From positions 1 through 8,143 of the forward strand of contig CALAKE010000679.1 in the NCBI GenBank assembly GCA_937922775.1: a stretch of 8,143 nucleotides of DNA, written 5' to 3'. The position numbers and the translations under genes are program-made. The notes beneath the pieces were generated by a model, which saw only the letters and a program-made list of their open reading frames with translations, did not search any database and was not told where the DNA came from. Positions 1 through 6,450 of the stretch are shown here, piece after piece (the first letter of the stretch is position 1; the number at the start of each line of letters is the position of its first letter). Source of the DNA: an uncultured bacterium (GTDB lineage Bacteria > Acidobacteriota > UBA890).

Positions 1-297
1 GAAGACGGGTACGTGTCGACCTGTAGCCAGCGCCGCGGGAAACCGGGCATACCGTTGCTCGAATATGATCGCGAGCGACTAGTATATGAGTGGCACCTTC
101 CCAAAGGGTGTGATGAACGCTGCACGATTGGCTGCGTGCGCCGGGCCTCGGCAATCGACGAGTGGCGAGCGCAGGCTGGTGAGCCGTGGGACAACCTTCC
201 GCGGGGTGGTCGACCGAATGACGGGCGGCCTCGGGGAAACGAGGCGGAGCCCGAGCAAACGTTCATCTCGATTTCGGTCGGAGAGGACGAAGACTAG
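1..297 (+). CDS. Radical SAM-family protein, C-terminal fragment (5' end outside window)
   Basis: This frame is open from base 1 to the TAG at 295-297, so it is read as the last 98 codons of a larger gene. A GTG at 13 exists but is probably an internal valine. The visible part contains a CSQRRGKPGIPLLEY stretch, then a compact cysteine group C-x3-C-x3-C (CDERCTIGC), then a DEWR motif. From memory this matches the conserved C-terminal region of a group of uncharacterised bacterial radical SAM proteins, where these cysteines may bind an auxiliary Fe-S cluster. The radical SAM core with its CxxxCxxC motif would lie upstream and cannot be checked. The last ~40 residues are polar, Gly/Pro/Arg-rich then acidic, and probably a disordered tail. 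Substrate and pathway are unknown. The family call is moderately confident. The partial coding call is stronger. Confidence 0.6.
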   Translation, partial: EDGYVSTCSQRRGKPGIPLLEYDRERLVYEWHLPKGCDERCTIGCVRRASAIDEWRAQAGEPWDNLPRGGRPNDGRPRGNEAEPEQTFISISVGEDED

Positions 298-407
298 CAA
301 TCGGGGGGTCGATCTCATGGATTCACCACCCCGGATCATTCACGACGATGTACTGACAGATCCGCGGAGCGAACGCTTCGTGGGAACTAGGCAGATCTTC
401 ATTCATC

Positions 408-1454
408 ATGAGCGACAGCGAACGAGCTTCATTGACGGACTACCTATTTGGCCACGACCAACGATCGTGGCTCGATGCTATCGAGACTCTGGCTTCCTCG
501 GTTCACGAGGTCGATCGCAATGCCCTGCGCATCTGGTTCTCTTTCTGGCCGCTCTGGCTGGCGGACGCGCTGCGGGACGCGGACTCGATCGAGAAGCTGA
601 CCAGAGAGCTCGACCTGAAGGGTGAATACCGCCTGGGAGACCAAATCGATAGCTCCCATACCTTCCTGTACGGCCACCGGTTCTGGCCTCAGGTCAAGGC
701 TGCCGTGGTCGCGCTCGATGCCCGAGGAGTCGAGGGAGAAGAGATCGACCTGGCGATGCTGGCTCAGCGGGTAGCGGCTGATGCGGCCGGGGCTGGTAGC
801 GGTGATGCTTCGCTACTTCTCGGCATCAGCGCGGTAGCCCTCATGACTCTGCGTCAAGTTGGGTCGGAGGCGTTCGCCGCCTCTCCCGGCGAGGTGAAGC
901 TCAGCGCTTCCGTGGCGCGGCGCACACCGTCCCAGATCATCGCCGCCCGCGCCAAGAACGACGGTGCGGGGCTTGCTGCCTTATTCAAGGGGATTCGGCG
1001 GGAGTACACGATTACCTTCGATGAGAATGTCAGGTCTGCGAAGTTCAAGCTCATCGGCGGGCTTGAAATGACCACGGCCTCGATGATTGATCCGCGCGAC
1101 CACAGCGGTTACATCGATTCGCGCTGCAGGCCCGGCGACGGCCCGATTCCGACGGAGTGCCGTTCAGGCGCATGCGGGACATGCTGGGTCGGCGTGCTCG
1201 GCGGTGGCGAGCGGCTATCCGACGTGGCCCCCCTCGAGGCCCGTCGTATGAAGCGGTTCGGCTACACCGACAGCGATGATCCGCGACCGGTGATCCGACT
1301 TGCCTGCAAGGCGCGGGCTTCGGGCAACGTGACGGTTGTGGTACCGCCGTGGAGCGGCGTGTTCGGCAACCACCTGCAGGATAAGAGTGCCGGCATCGGT
1401 GGATCGGCCGCCGACGTCGACGAGGAGCACGCGGAGGATCCGCGAAGGCACTGA
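408..1454 (+). CDS. Two-part protein: uncharacterised N-terminal domain plus C-terminal [2Fe-2S] ferredoxin domain
   Basis: 348 residues. The C-terminal third is a plant-type [2Fe-2S] ferredoxin domain (about residues 198-315). It has C251-x4-C256-x2-C259 (CRSGACGTC) and a fourth cysteine, C300, in a RLACKA context, which is the normal ligand set. C240 is extra. The N-terminal ~160 residues are soluble-looking and rich in Trp and acidic residues (RIWFSFWPLWLADAL, then DQIDSSHTFLYGHRFWPQV). I recall this part beside ferredoxin domains in other bacteria but know of no function. A small Ala/Gly-rich linker lies around residues 120-160. The tail after about residue 320 is acidic and low-complexity. 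ATG 408 is the first possible start after an in-frame TGA at 354-356, and no good Shine-Dalgarno precedes it. The role is probably electron transfer to an unknown partner, perhaps the upstream radical SAM protein, but that link rests only on adjacency. Confidence 0.85.
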   Translation: MSDSERASLTDYLFGHDQRSWLDAIETLASSVHEVDRNALRIWFSFWPLWLADALRDADSIEKLTRELDLKGEYRLGDQIDSSHTFLYGHRFWPQVKAAVVALDARGVEGEEIDLAMLAQRVAADAAGAGSGDASLLLGISAVALMTLRQVGSEAFAASPGEVKLSASVARRTPSQIIAARAKNDGAGLAALFKGIRREYTITFDENVRSAKFKLIGGLEMTTASMIDPRDHSGYIDSRCRPGDGPIPTECRSGACGTCWVGVLGGGERLSDVAPLEARRMKRFGYTDSDDPRPVIRLACKARASGNVTVVVPPWSGVFGNHLQDKSAGIGGSAADVDEEHAEDPRRH

Positions 1455-1512
1455 GGCTGGAATCCGCTCCTACTCATGTTACTGGCGCAGAGCGGCCCCC
1501 CGTGCGGAGCCT

Positions 1513-2112
1513 CTAGCCCTGAGGCTTGGCCTGACCGGCTTCGAGAGCGCGGTGCACGTGAATGACGCGCTGAACTGTCGTCAGCCAGCTCAAAATCGCC
1601 AGCATCCACATGCCTGCCCCGAGCCTGCCGAAGAACAGAGCCAGCAACAGCAGGACCATCCGCTCACCCCGCTCGGCGAAGCCAACTTTGCAGTCGATGA
1701 CCGTGTTTTCCGCGCGGGCACGCGTGTACGAGACCATCAGTGCTCCGCCGAGGGCGAAGATGGTGAGGAACTCGTAGAACGGTGCGTGAATGCGATGAAA
1801 GTATCCGACCGCTCCGAAATAGATGAAGGTATCGGAGACACGGTCGGTTACCGAGTCGAGAACCGCCCCGAACGGCGTCATTCGTCCGCGTGCCCTCGCC
1901 ACGGCGCCATCGATGATGTCGAAGAAGCCGGCGAGGAAAATCCACAGGCCCGCTTGAACCAATTCGCCCTCGGCCAATCTCCACGCGGCCAGGGCCGTCG
2001 GAACCAGGGAGGCCATGGTGAGGACGTTAGGCGGAATCCTGAGGGCCACGAACAGCGAAGCGATGACCCCTTTCAGGGCCAGGACTCCAGTTCTGATCGG
2101 ACCGCTGATCAT
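1513..2112 (-). CDS. CDP-alcohol phosphatidyltransferase family membrane enzyme
   Basis: 199 residues, a usual length for this family of integral membrane enzymes, which transfer a phosphatidyl-type group from a CDP-activated lipid to an alcohol acceptor. The full signature D-x2-D-G-x2-A-R-x8-G-x3-D-x3-D is present: D65, D68, G69, A72, R73, G82, D86 and D90. These aspartates bind the metal ions and serve catalysis in the family. About five to six hydrophobic segments follow the expected pattern, and an SYTRARAE motif lies at 128-135. That motif suggests the phosphatidylglycerophosphate or phosphatidylinositol-phosphate synthase side of the family rather than phosphatidylserine synthase. The acceptor cannot be told from sequence. 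The ATG is preceded on the minus strand by GAGAGG with an 8-nt spacer, supporting this start. The gene converges on the ferredoxin gene (58-bp gap) and diverges from the lipid kinase. Confidence 0.9.
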   Translation of the reverse strand: MISGPIRTGVLALKGVIASLFVALRIPPNVLTMASLVPTALAAWRLAEGELVQAGLWIFLAGFFDIIDGAVARARGRMTPFGAVLDSVTDRVSDTFIYFGAVGYFHRIHAPFYEFLTIFALGGALMVSYTRARAENTVIDCKVGFAERGERMVLLLLALFFGRLGAGMWMLAILSWLTTVQRVIHVHRALEAGQAKPQG

Positions 2113-2174
2113 GGGAGCGACCTCTCACACAAGTCGTGAAAGAGATATGGTTGTGAAGGTTTCCGCAGCAGGGC

Positions 2175-2204
2175 AGGGGAGGTTGGCCTGAGGCCCTTTC
2201 CCCT
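2175..2204. promoter_or_regulatory. Interrupted dyad in the divergent upstream region
   Basis: AGGGGA (2175-2180) pairs with TCCCCT (2199-2204), and inside it GGCC (2185-2188) pairs with GGCC (2192-2195) around a TGA loop, leaving a small internal loop. It sits between the divergent phosphatidyltransferase and lipid kinase genes, where both promoters should lie, so it could be an operator or a leader hairpin. There is no T-tract to suggest a terminator. The rest of the 221-bp region shows no clear -35/-10 pair. Confidence 0.25.
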
Positions 2205-2333
2205 CTACGCTCGCGACCCCACCGGTCTCTGCAGGTCGGGCCCTAGTCCAGCCCGAAGAATAGGTGTGGGCCTCGGCACCTGTCAAGAAAGGTCGCAGTA
2301 GAGACGGCAACTGACCCAGACGCAAGAGAATCA

Positions 2334-3350
2334 ATGAGCGAGAGAGACGAACGAGGGACAACCGTCATCTTCAATCCTGCGGCGGGGGCGGGCCAGGCCA
2401 GCCGTCGACGGGCGCTCTTGGAGCGGAGCTTTGCACGCTGGGCCGCCGTGCCGAGAATTGTCGAGACCGAGCGACCTGGACATGCCACCGAGTTGGCTCG
2501 AGAGGCCTCTAGCCGCGGTGACGGCATGGTGATCGCGGCGGGGGGGGACGGCACAGCGCATGAGGCCATCCAGGGTCTACTGGGTCATGTAGGAGTGGCC
2601 GGGCATGGACAGAAACCCACCCCGATGGGGGACATTGGCGAGGGGGAAGCCACGGATACCCCGGTGTTCGCCTACTTGCCCCTGGGTACGGGATGCGATT
2701 TTGCCATCGCCCTGAATCTGACGCGTGACGTCGCCGAGTTGGTCGGGCAACTCGAGCACGGGCGGGATGTGCGTATCGACGTGGGCGTGGCCGAGCTCAC
2801 TACCTCCGAAGGGCCGACTACACGGTACTTCATCAATGCGGCGAACATCGGTCTCGGACCCCAGGTTGCAGACCATGTGCGCAGATCCCTCTGGCTGCGC
2901 CGGTGGGGAAAGCTCGCCTATGTCTTTGCGACCCTGATCGCGTTGCCGGGGGCGAGCCCCCGGCGCCTTGTTTGGCGCACAGATGAAGGCACCGAAGGCG
3001 ACAGGCCCGTGTTCCACCTCTCCGCTTGCAACGGCCCGACTTTCGGCGGAGGCCTGAGCCCATGTCCCGACGCGACGCTGAGGAGTGGCCGGCTCCATGT
3101 CGCGATGGGTTGCGACCTCTCAAAGGTCGAGGTCATTCGCCAGATGCCCCGCCTCATGCGCGGGACGCGGCTCGATCATCCAGAGATCCTGAGTTTCAGC
3201 TGCCGTAGCTTGGAGCTCCGCGGCGCCGGCATACGGGTGGAGACGGACGGTGAAGTCGGTGGTGGCCTGCCGGCGCGCCTCTCCGTGCGGCCAGGCGGGC
3301 TGATAGTTCGGGTGCCTCCTTCGGCCCCCGAGCGATCGAGCGAGTCGTGA
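2334..3350 (+). CDS. Diacylglycerol kinase family lipid kinase (YegS/DgkB-like)
   Basis: 338 residues, slightly longer than the usual ~290-330. The family phosphorylates lipid alcohols such as diacylglycerol with ATP at the inner membrane. Visible motifs are an N-terminal IFNPAAG strand-loop (12-18), the nucleotide-binding GGDGT (70-74) followed by AHEAIQGLLG, a LGTGCDFA motif (117-124), INAANIGLG (167-175), and a C-terminal ETDGE (303-307) whose glutamate matches the catalytic DGE region. Two oddities: position 121 is Cys where Asn or Ser is common (GTGND), and residues ~85-110 form an extra Gly/Pro-rich loop between GGDGT and LGTG that most relatives lack. ATG 2334 follows only a weak AAGAGA ribosome-binding site. 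The gene is divergent from the phosphatidyltransferase, consistent with shared membrane-lipid work. The exact lipid substrate (diacylglycerol, sphingoid base or other) cannot be inferred. Confidence 0.9.
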   Translation: MSERDERGTTVIFNPAAGAGQASRRRALLERSFARWAAVPRIVETERPGHATELAREASSRGDGMVIAAGGDGTAHEAIQGLLGHVGVAGHGQKPTPMGDIGEGEATDTPVFAYLPLGTGCDFAIALNLTRDVAELVGQLEHGRDVRIDVGVAELTTSEGPTTRYFINAANIGLGPQVADHVRRSLWLRRWGKLAYVFATLIALPGASPRRLVWRTDEGTEGDRPVFHLSACNGPTFGGGLSPCPDATLRSGRLHVAMGCDLSKVEVIRQMPRLMRGTRLDHPEILSFSCRSLELRGAGIRVETDGEVGGGLPARLSVRPGGLIVRVPPSAPERSSES

Positions 3351-3395
3351 ACATCGAGTGTGGGGAGAAAACGTGCTTTCCGGCGGCTCTCGTGG

Positions 3396-3425
3396 TTATC
3401 AAGCGGGTCTCTGAGGGTGTATCCT
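3396..3425 (+). promoter_or_regulatory. Possible sigma-70-type promoter upstream of the aldolase gene
   Basis: TTATCA (3396-3401) and TATCCT (3420-3425) are separated by 18 bp, and each matches four of six consensus positions. The site is about 190 bp upstream of the aldolase start, in the gap after the lipid kinase, so it would give a long leader. A similar GTGGTATCCT sequence occurs at 6769-6778 upstream of kdsB, but without a recognisable -35. This is a by-eye match and such sequences arise by chance. Confidence 0.2.
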
Positions 3426-3551
3426 TGCCATTTCAATACTCGGTAGGACGTGGCGGGAGTGCGGTGCCCGCAGGGGCAGCAGACCCCTTCCACGATCTGC
3501 CAAGCGACCGCTCTGCCACCCATATCATCAATGCGGCAGACTGAGAGCCCC

Positions 3552-3566
3552 GTGGCCACCGGCCAC
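3552..3566 (+). terminator. Short perfect hairpin, weak terminator candidate
   Basis: GTGGCC (3552-3557) and GGCCAC (3561-3566) form a perfect 6-bp GC-rich stem with an ACC loop, followed by CTTTGTATTTC, which is T-rich but not an unbroken T-run. It could be a weak intrinsic terminator for transcripts from the lipid kinase, or a leader structure ahead of the aldolase gene. Confidence 0.25.
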
Positions 3567-3592
3567 CTTTGTATTTCATCCAGGCCCTGAGT

Positions 3593-3610
3593 TCCGCCCG
3601 AGGCGGAGGT
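3593..3610 (+). promoter_or_regulatory. Hairpin overlapping the Shine-Dalgarno of the aldolase gene
   Basis: TCCGCC (3593-3598) pairs with GGCGGA (3602-3607) around a CGA loop. The ribosome-binding site GGAGG (3605-3609), placed 9 nt before ATG 3619, overlaps the 3' arm of the stem. The site confirms the start codon. The hairpin could limit ribosome access, but regulation is inference. Confidence 0.45.
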
Positions 3611-3618
3611 TACCAATC

Positions 3619-4722
3619 ATGAAGACAGTTCGTTTGCTGCGGACCGGAAGACATCCGGTCACAGATGGTTTGTTCGAGGCGGTGAAAGAGCATTTTACGG
3701 CCCTGCCCCAGTACGAAGTTCTCGAAGGGGACGAGGGCCCCGCCGATGTCGTCCTCGCCTTCATGCCCAGCGGCGATGATCTCACCAACCTGAAGGTCGA
3801 GCGCCGCTCGTATCAGGATTTCATCGGCTTCTTCTTCATCGATAAGAATGTCGAAGCCGAGGGTGAGAAGGTCGTTCGTGCCTACGAGATCGGCCTGCAG
3901 ATCATGGCGAACCTGGCCGGCTACATCGAGCTCGAGGGTGATGGTCCTTTCGACTACACCATGACCATGATCACTCCTGAGAGAGGTCACGAGATGTTGA
4001 AGGGCTCGCCGGAGGCTGGGGCGGAGCTCTCCGACACGCTGGTACGGCGCTCCGATGTCGTTTACGTGGACGAAAACGTCGTGCACACCGACCTGCCGGA
4101 GGATCTCATTCCGGGCACTGACGTCACGCGCGCGATGCAGGAGATGGCGGTTCGCCTCGATTCGCTCGACCTCGTGCCGTCGGCCGTGCCCCTGGATGGA
4201 CTCTCTGACAAGCAGAAGCGCCGCTTTTTCAAGGTCTTGGGGCTCAAGCAGGTGAGCTACGGCAACATGAGCGCTCGGCACGACGCAGATAGCTTCTGGA
4301 TGACGGGCAGAGGAGTGAACAAGGCCAAGCTCGAGGTCATGGGAAGAGACATCATTCTCGTGACGAAATTCGATCGTGAGGAGGGGAAGATTCACCTCAC
4401 GGTGCCGTCGGACCAGCAAGATGCCCGAGTCTCGATCGACTCGAGCATCCACGCCGCCATCTACGATGCCTTTCCCAAGATCGGTGCGATGATCCACATC
4501 CACTCGTTCGTGGACAACGTCGTCTACACCGACGATCACTACCCGTGCGGCACCCGGGAGTTGTGTGACTCGACGATCGACGCGTTGCGGTTGACCGAGG
4601 ATCCGAACCGGACGATCCTCGGATTGGCGAACCACGGGATCCTGGTTACCGGGGCCGACCTCGAGGAAGCCTGGGACCAGATCGAAGCCCGGCTCGACGA
4701 GCTGGTGCCGGCCGGTTCCTGA
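3619..4722 (+). CDS. Class II aldolase/adducin-family protein with an unrecognised N-terminal domain
   Basis: 367 residues, far above the ~210-260 of ordinary family members. Residues ~195-360 form a class II aldolase/adducin domain. It carries SYGNMSAR (213-220), the phosphate-loop region MTGRGVNKAKL (228-238), metal ligands H293 and H295 (MIHIHS), and H339 (ANHGILVTG). The family's catalytic glutamate, 19 residues before the first HxH histidine in fuculose-phosphate aldolase, appears as D274 here, at the same spacing. The Zn site therefore looks intact but the acid/base residue is shortened. Members cleave or epimerise sugar phosphates, or have lost catalysis. The N-terminal ~190 residues, alpha/beta in appearance (ADVVLAFMPSGDD; YEIGLQIMANLAGYIE), match no family I know. 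A strong GGAGG site fixes the start. The gene lies 66 bp before the acyl-AMP ligase and may share its transcript. The substrate is unknown. Confidence 0.85.
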   Translation: MKTVRLLRTGRHPVTDGLFEAVKEHFTALPQYEVLEGDEGPADVVLAFMPSGDDLTNLKVERRSYQDFIGFFFIDKNVEAEGEKVVRAYEIGLQIMANLAGYIELEGDGPFDYTMTMITPERGHEMLKGSPEAGAELSDTLVRRSDVVYVDENVVHTDLPEDLIPGTDVTRAMQEMAVRLDSLDLVPSAVPLDGLSDKQKRRFFKVLGLKQVSYGNMSARHDADSFWMTGRGVNKAKLEVMGRDIILVTKFDREEGKIHLTVPSDQQDARVSIDSSIHAAIYDAFPKIGAMIHIHSFVDNVVYTDDHYPCGTRELCDSTIDALRLTEDPNRTILGLANHGILVTGADLEEAWDQIEARLDELVPAGS

Positions 4723-4725
4723 GGT

Positions 4726-4746
4726 CTGCCGAGAGCTTTCGGGCAG
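4726..4746 (+). other. Imperfect stem-loop between the aldolase and acyl-AMP ligase genes
   Basis: CTGCC (4726-4730) pairs with GGCAG (4742-4746), and the stem continues with a bulged G through GAG pairing to TTC/TTT. No T-run follows, so it does not look like an intrinsic terminator. It may be an mRNA processing or stability element, or chance. Confidence 0.2.
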
Positions 4747-4788
4747 CTTCCGTGATGAATTCCACCAGAGCCCCGCGATAGCAAGACC

Positions 4789-6450
4789 GTGAGTCCAGAA
4801 GAACAGTTTCCAGAGACCGTCCAGGGCCTGTTGCGTCGGGCCGCAGAGACCCACGCCGGGCGCGGCATCGTCTTCGTGGACGAGGACGAGCGCAAGTACA
4901 CCTGGGCTGAAATCGAGTCACTCGCACGAGGTCTGGCCTCTGGCCTGCAGGCCAGGGGCGGTGTGCCGGGCGAGCGCGTGGCGGTCGTGTGCCAAGGCTT
5001 GAGGGCCCAAGTGACGGCTTTCTTCGGCACCATTATCGCCGGGCTGCACCCCACCATTCTTCCGACACCGATCAGTCGTCGCCGCCTGGAGGGATTTGTT
5101 CGCCACACCAGCCAGATCGTGAGCGTAGCGCAACCCCGGTTCATCCTGGTCGACGAGCCCGTCAAGGAAGTGGGCGAACCGCTCCTGGAAGAAGCGGGCA
5201 TGCGAGGGCGTTGTGAGGTCGAACGTTTCGAAGAGCTCCCCGCAGATGCGGATCTCCTGGAGCCGTACGAGCCCGATCCGGACACCATCGCCGTGATTCA
5301 ATTCACCTCGGGAAGTACGAGCGCACCGCGAGGCGTCGTACTGACTCACCGAAGTGTGACCGCCAATGTCCGGGCCATTGTCGAGCACCTCGAGGTGGTG
5401 GCTGATGACGTCGGTGGTGGGTGGTTGCCGCTCTATCACGACATGGGACTGATCGGGAATCTGCTGGGCGCCACGGCGCGCTCAATCGGGCTCGTTCTGA
5501 CCACGCCTTTCAATTTCCTGCGGCGTCCCCGCCGATGGGTCGAGATCATGGAGCGGCAGCGGATTACGATCACGGCTGGCCCCAACGTCAGCTATCGACA
5601 TCTTCTGGAGCGGGGAGAGCCCGAAGGAAAGGACCTCAGCGCCTGGCGTGTGGCGATCATCGGGGCAGAGCCCATCGATCCCGAGCTGCTCGATGAGTTC
5701 AGCGACTTCTTCGGCCGCGTTGGATTTCCCAAGAGTGCCTTCATGCCCGCCTACGGACTCGCCGAGGTGGGCCTGATTGTTACCGGCATCCCCGCGACGG
5801 GTGTCTATGACAGCATCGAAGTAGATCGTGGCATCCTCGAGGAAGAGGGCAAGGTCGTACCAGCCACGGAGAGTCGAACAAGCGTTCGTATCGTCGGGGT
5901 CGGGGGTTGTGTTAGAGAGACGGCCGTCCGCATTGTCGACGAACTGGGCGACGAGCGCCCTGAGGGTCGCGTCGGCGAGATAACAATCTCGGGCGCCTCG
6001 CTCATGCAGGGGTACTTCAACAACGAGGAGGCGAGCGCCGAAGCCCTCAGGGATGGCTGGCTCTTCACTGGAGACTTGGGCTACATGCATGATGGCGAGC
6101 TCTACGTGACCGGGCGCAAGAAGGAGCTCATCATTTTCCAGGGACGAAACTACTATCCGCAGGATATCGAACGTGCGATTCAAAGCATCGAGATCGTGCG
6201 CCCGGGCAGCATCGTTGCTTTTGGTACCCGACGGGACAAGAGTGAAGGCGTGGTCATCGTGGCGGCCCCCAAGGATGCCCGCAATACGAGCGGCATCGAG
6301 GCGGGCGTGCGAGAAGTGGTTGCCGACAGACTCAACCTGCCAGTGCTCGACGTCATTCTCATGGAGAGCGGGCGCATTCCGCGGACCACCAGTGGTAAGC
6401 TCTGCCGCGGCCGCTGCAGAGACCTCTACGAAGAGGGCAACCTGACGTGA
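4789..6450 (+). CDS. Fatty acyl-AMP ligase (FAAL-type adenylate-forming enzyme)
   Basis: 553 residues of the ANL superfamily. Such enzymes activate a fatty acid with ATP to acyl-AMP and, in FAALs, pass the acyl group to a carrier protein instead of CoA. Motifs in order: P-loop FTSGSTSAPRGV (172-183), LPLYHDMGLIG (213-223), AYGLAE (321-326), LFTGDLGY (425-432, D429), the hinge region GRKKELIIFQGRNYYPQDIE (442-461), and PRTTSGK with the catalytic lysine K537. YHDMGLIG and GRNYYPQDIE are typical of FAALs rather than CoA ligases. The immediately overlapping carrier-protein gene supports acyl-ACP as product. The FAAL-specific insertion could not be confirmed by eye. GTG 4789 is the first usable start after an in-frame TGA at 4756-4758, and no clear Shine-Dalgarno precedes it. 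Position 181 is Arg where Lys is usual in the P-loop. Chain length and end product are unknown. Confidence 0.92.
   Translation: MSPEEQFPETVQGLLRRAAETHAGRGIVFVDEDERKYTWAEIESLARGLASGLQARGGVPGERVAVVCQGLRAQVTAFFGTIIAGLHPTILPTPISRRRLEGFVRHTSQIVSVAQPRFILVDEPVKEVGEPLLEEAGMRGRCEVERFEELPADADLLEPYEPDPDTIAVIQFTSGSTSAPRGVVLTHRSVTANVRAIVEHLEVVADDVGGGWLPLYHDMGLIGNLLGATARSIGLVLTTPFNFLRRPRRWVEIMERQRITITAGPNVSYRHLLERGEPEGKDLSAWRVAIIGAEPIDPELLDEFSDFFGRVGFPKSAFMPAYGLAEVGLIVTGIPATGVYDSIEVDRGILEEEGKVVPATESRTSVRIVGVGGCVRETAVRIVDELGDERPEGRVGEITISGASLMQGYFNNEEASAEALRDGWLFTGDLGYMHDGELYVTGRKKELIIFQGRNYYPQDIERAIQSIEIVRPGSIVAFGTRRDKSEGVVIVAAPKDARNTSGIEAGVREVVADRLNLPVLDVILMESGRIPRTTSGKLCRGRCRDLYEEGNLT
6431..6437 (+). promoter_or_regulatory. 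Ribosome-binding site of the acyl carrier protein gene
   Basis: AAGAGGG lies inside the ligase gene, 9 nt before the GTG at 6447. It supports that GTG as the real start and hence the 4-bp GTGA overlap, an arrangement that favours translational coupling. Confidence 0.6.

Noticed and set aside
86..625. A 179-codon plus-strand frame spanning the gap between the radical SAM fragment and the ferredoxin gene
   Set aside because: It overlaps two better-supported genes in another frame, and its product is Arg-rich with no recognisable motif.
1451..1526. Direct repeat CTGAGGCT (1451-1458 and 1519-1526) and pairing GAGGCT/AGCCTC between the convergent genes
   Set aside because: The arms are 50 bp apart with no T-run and the repeat is only 8 bp, so it is too weak to call a terminator or an attachment site.
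1336..2139. A 267-codon plus-strand frame across the ferredoxin end and opposite the phosphatidyltransferase
   Set aside because: The product is polar, low-complexity and without motifs, whereas the minus strand encodes the full CDP-alcohol signature and membrane segments.
3347..3544. A 65-codon frame starting with GTG that overlaps the lipid kinase stop by 4 bp
   Set aside because: The overlap imitates an operon junction, but there is no ribosome-binding site and the product has no family resemblance. The region reads better as a leader or intergenic sequence.
3176..3616. A 146-codon minus-strand frame covering the gap before the aldolase gene, with a CCPCGH motif
   Set aside because: The CPCGH stretch looks zinc-ribbon-like, but half of the frame is antisense to the lipid kinase and no second cysteine pair is visible. 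A homology search of residues 20-90 would settle it.
3610..4854. A 414-codon open frame on the minus strand opposite the aldolase gene
   Set aside because: It mirrors the aldolase gene, whose product has clear family motifs and a strong ribosome-binding site. The minus product shows none, and long antisense frames are expected in GC-rich genes.
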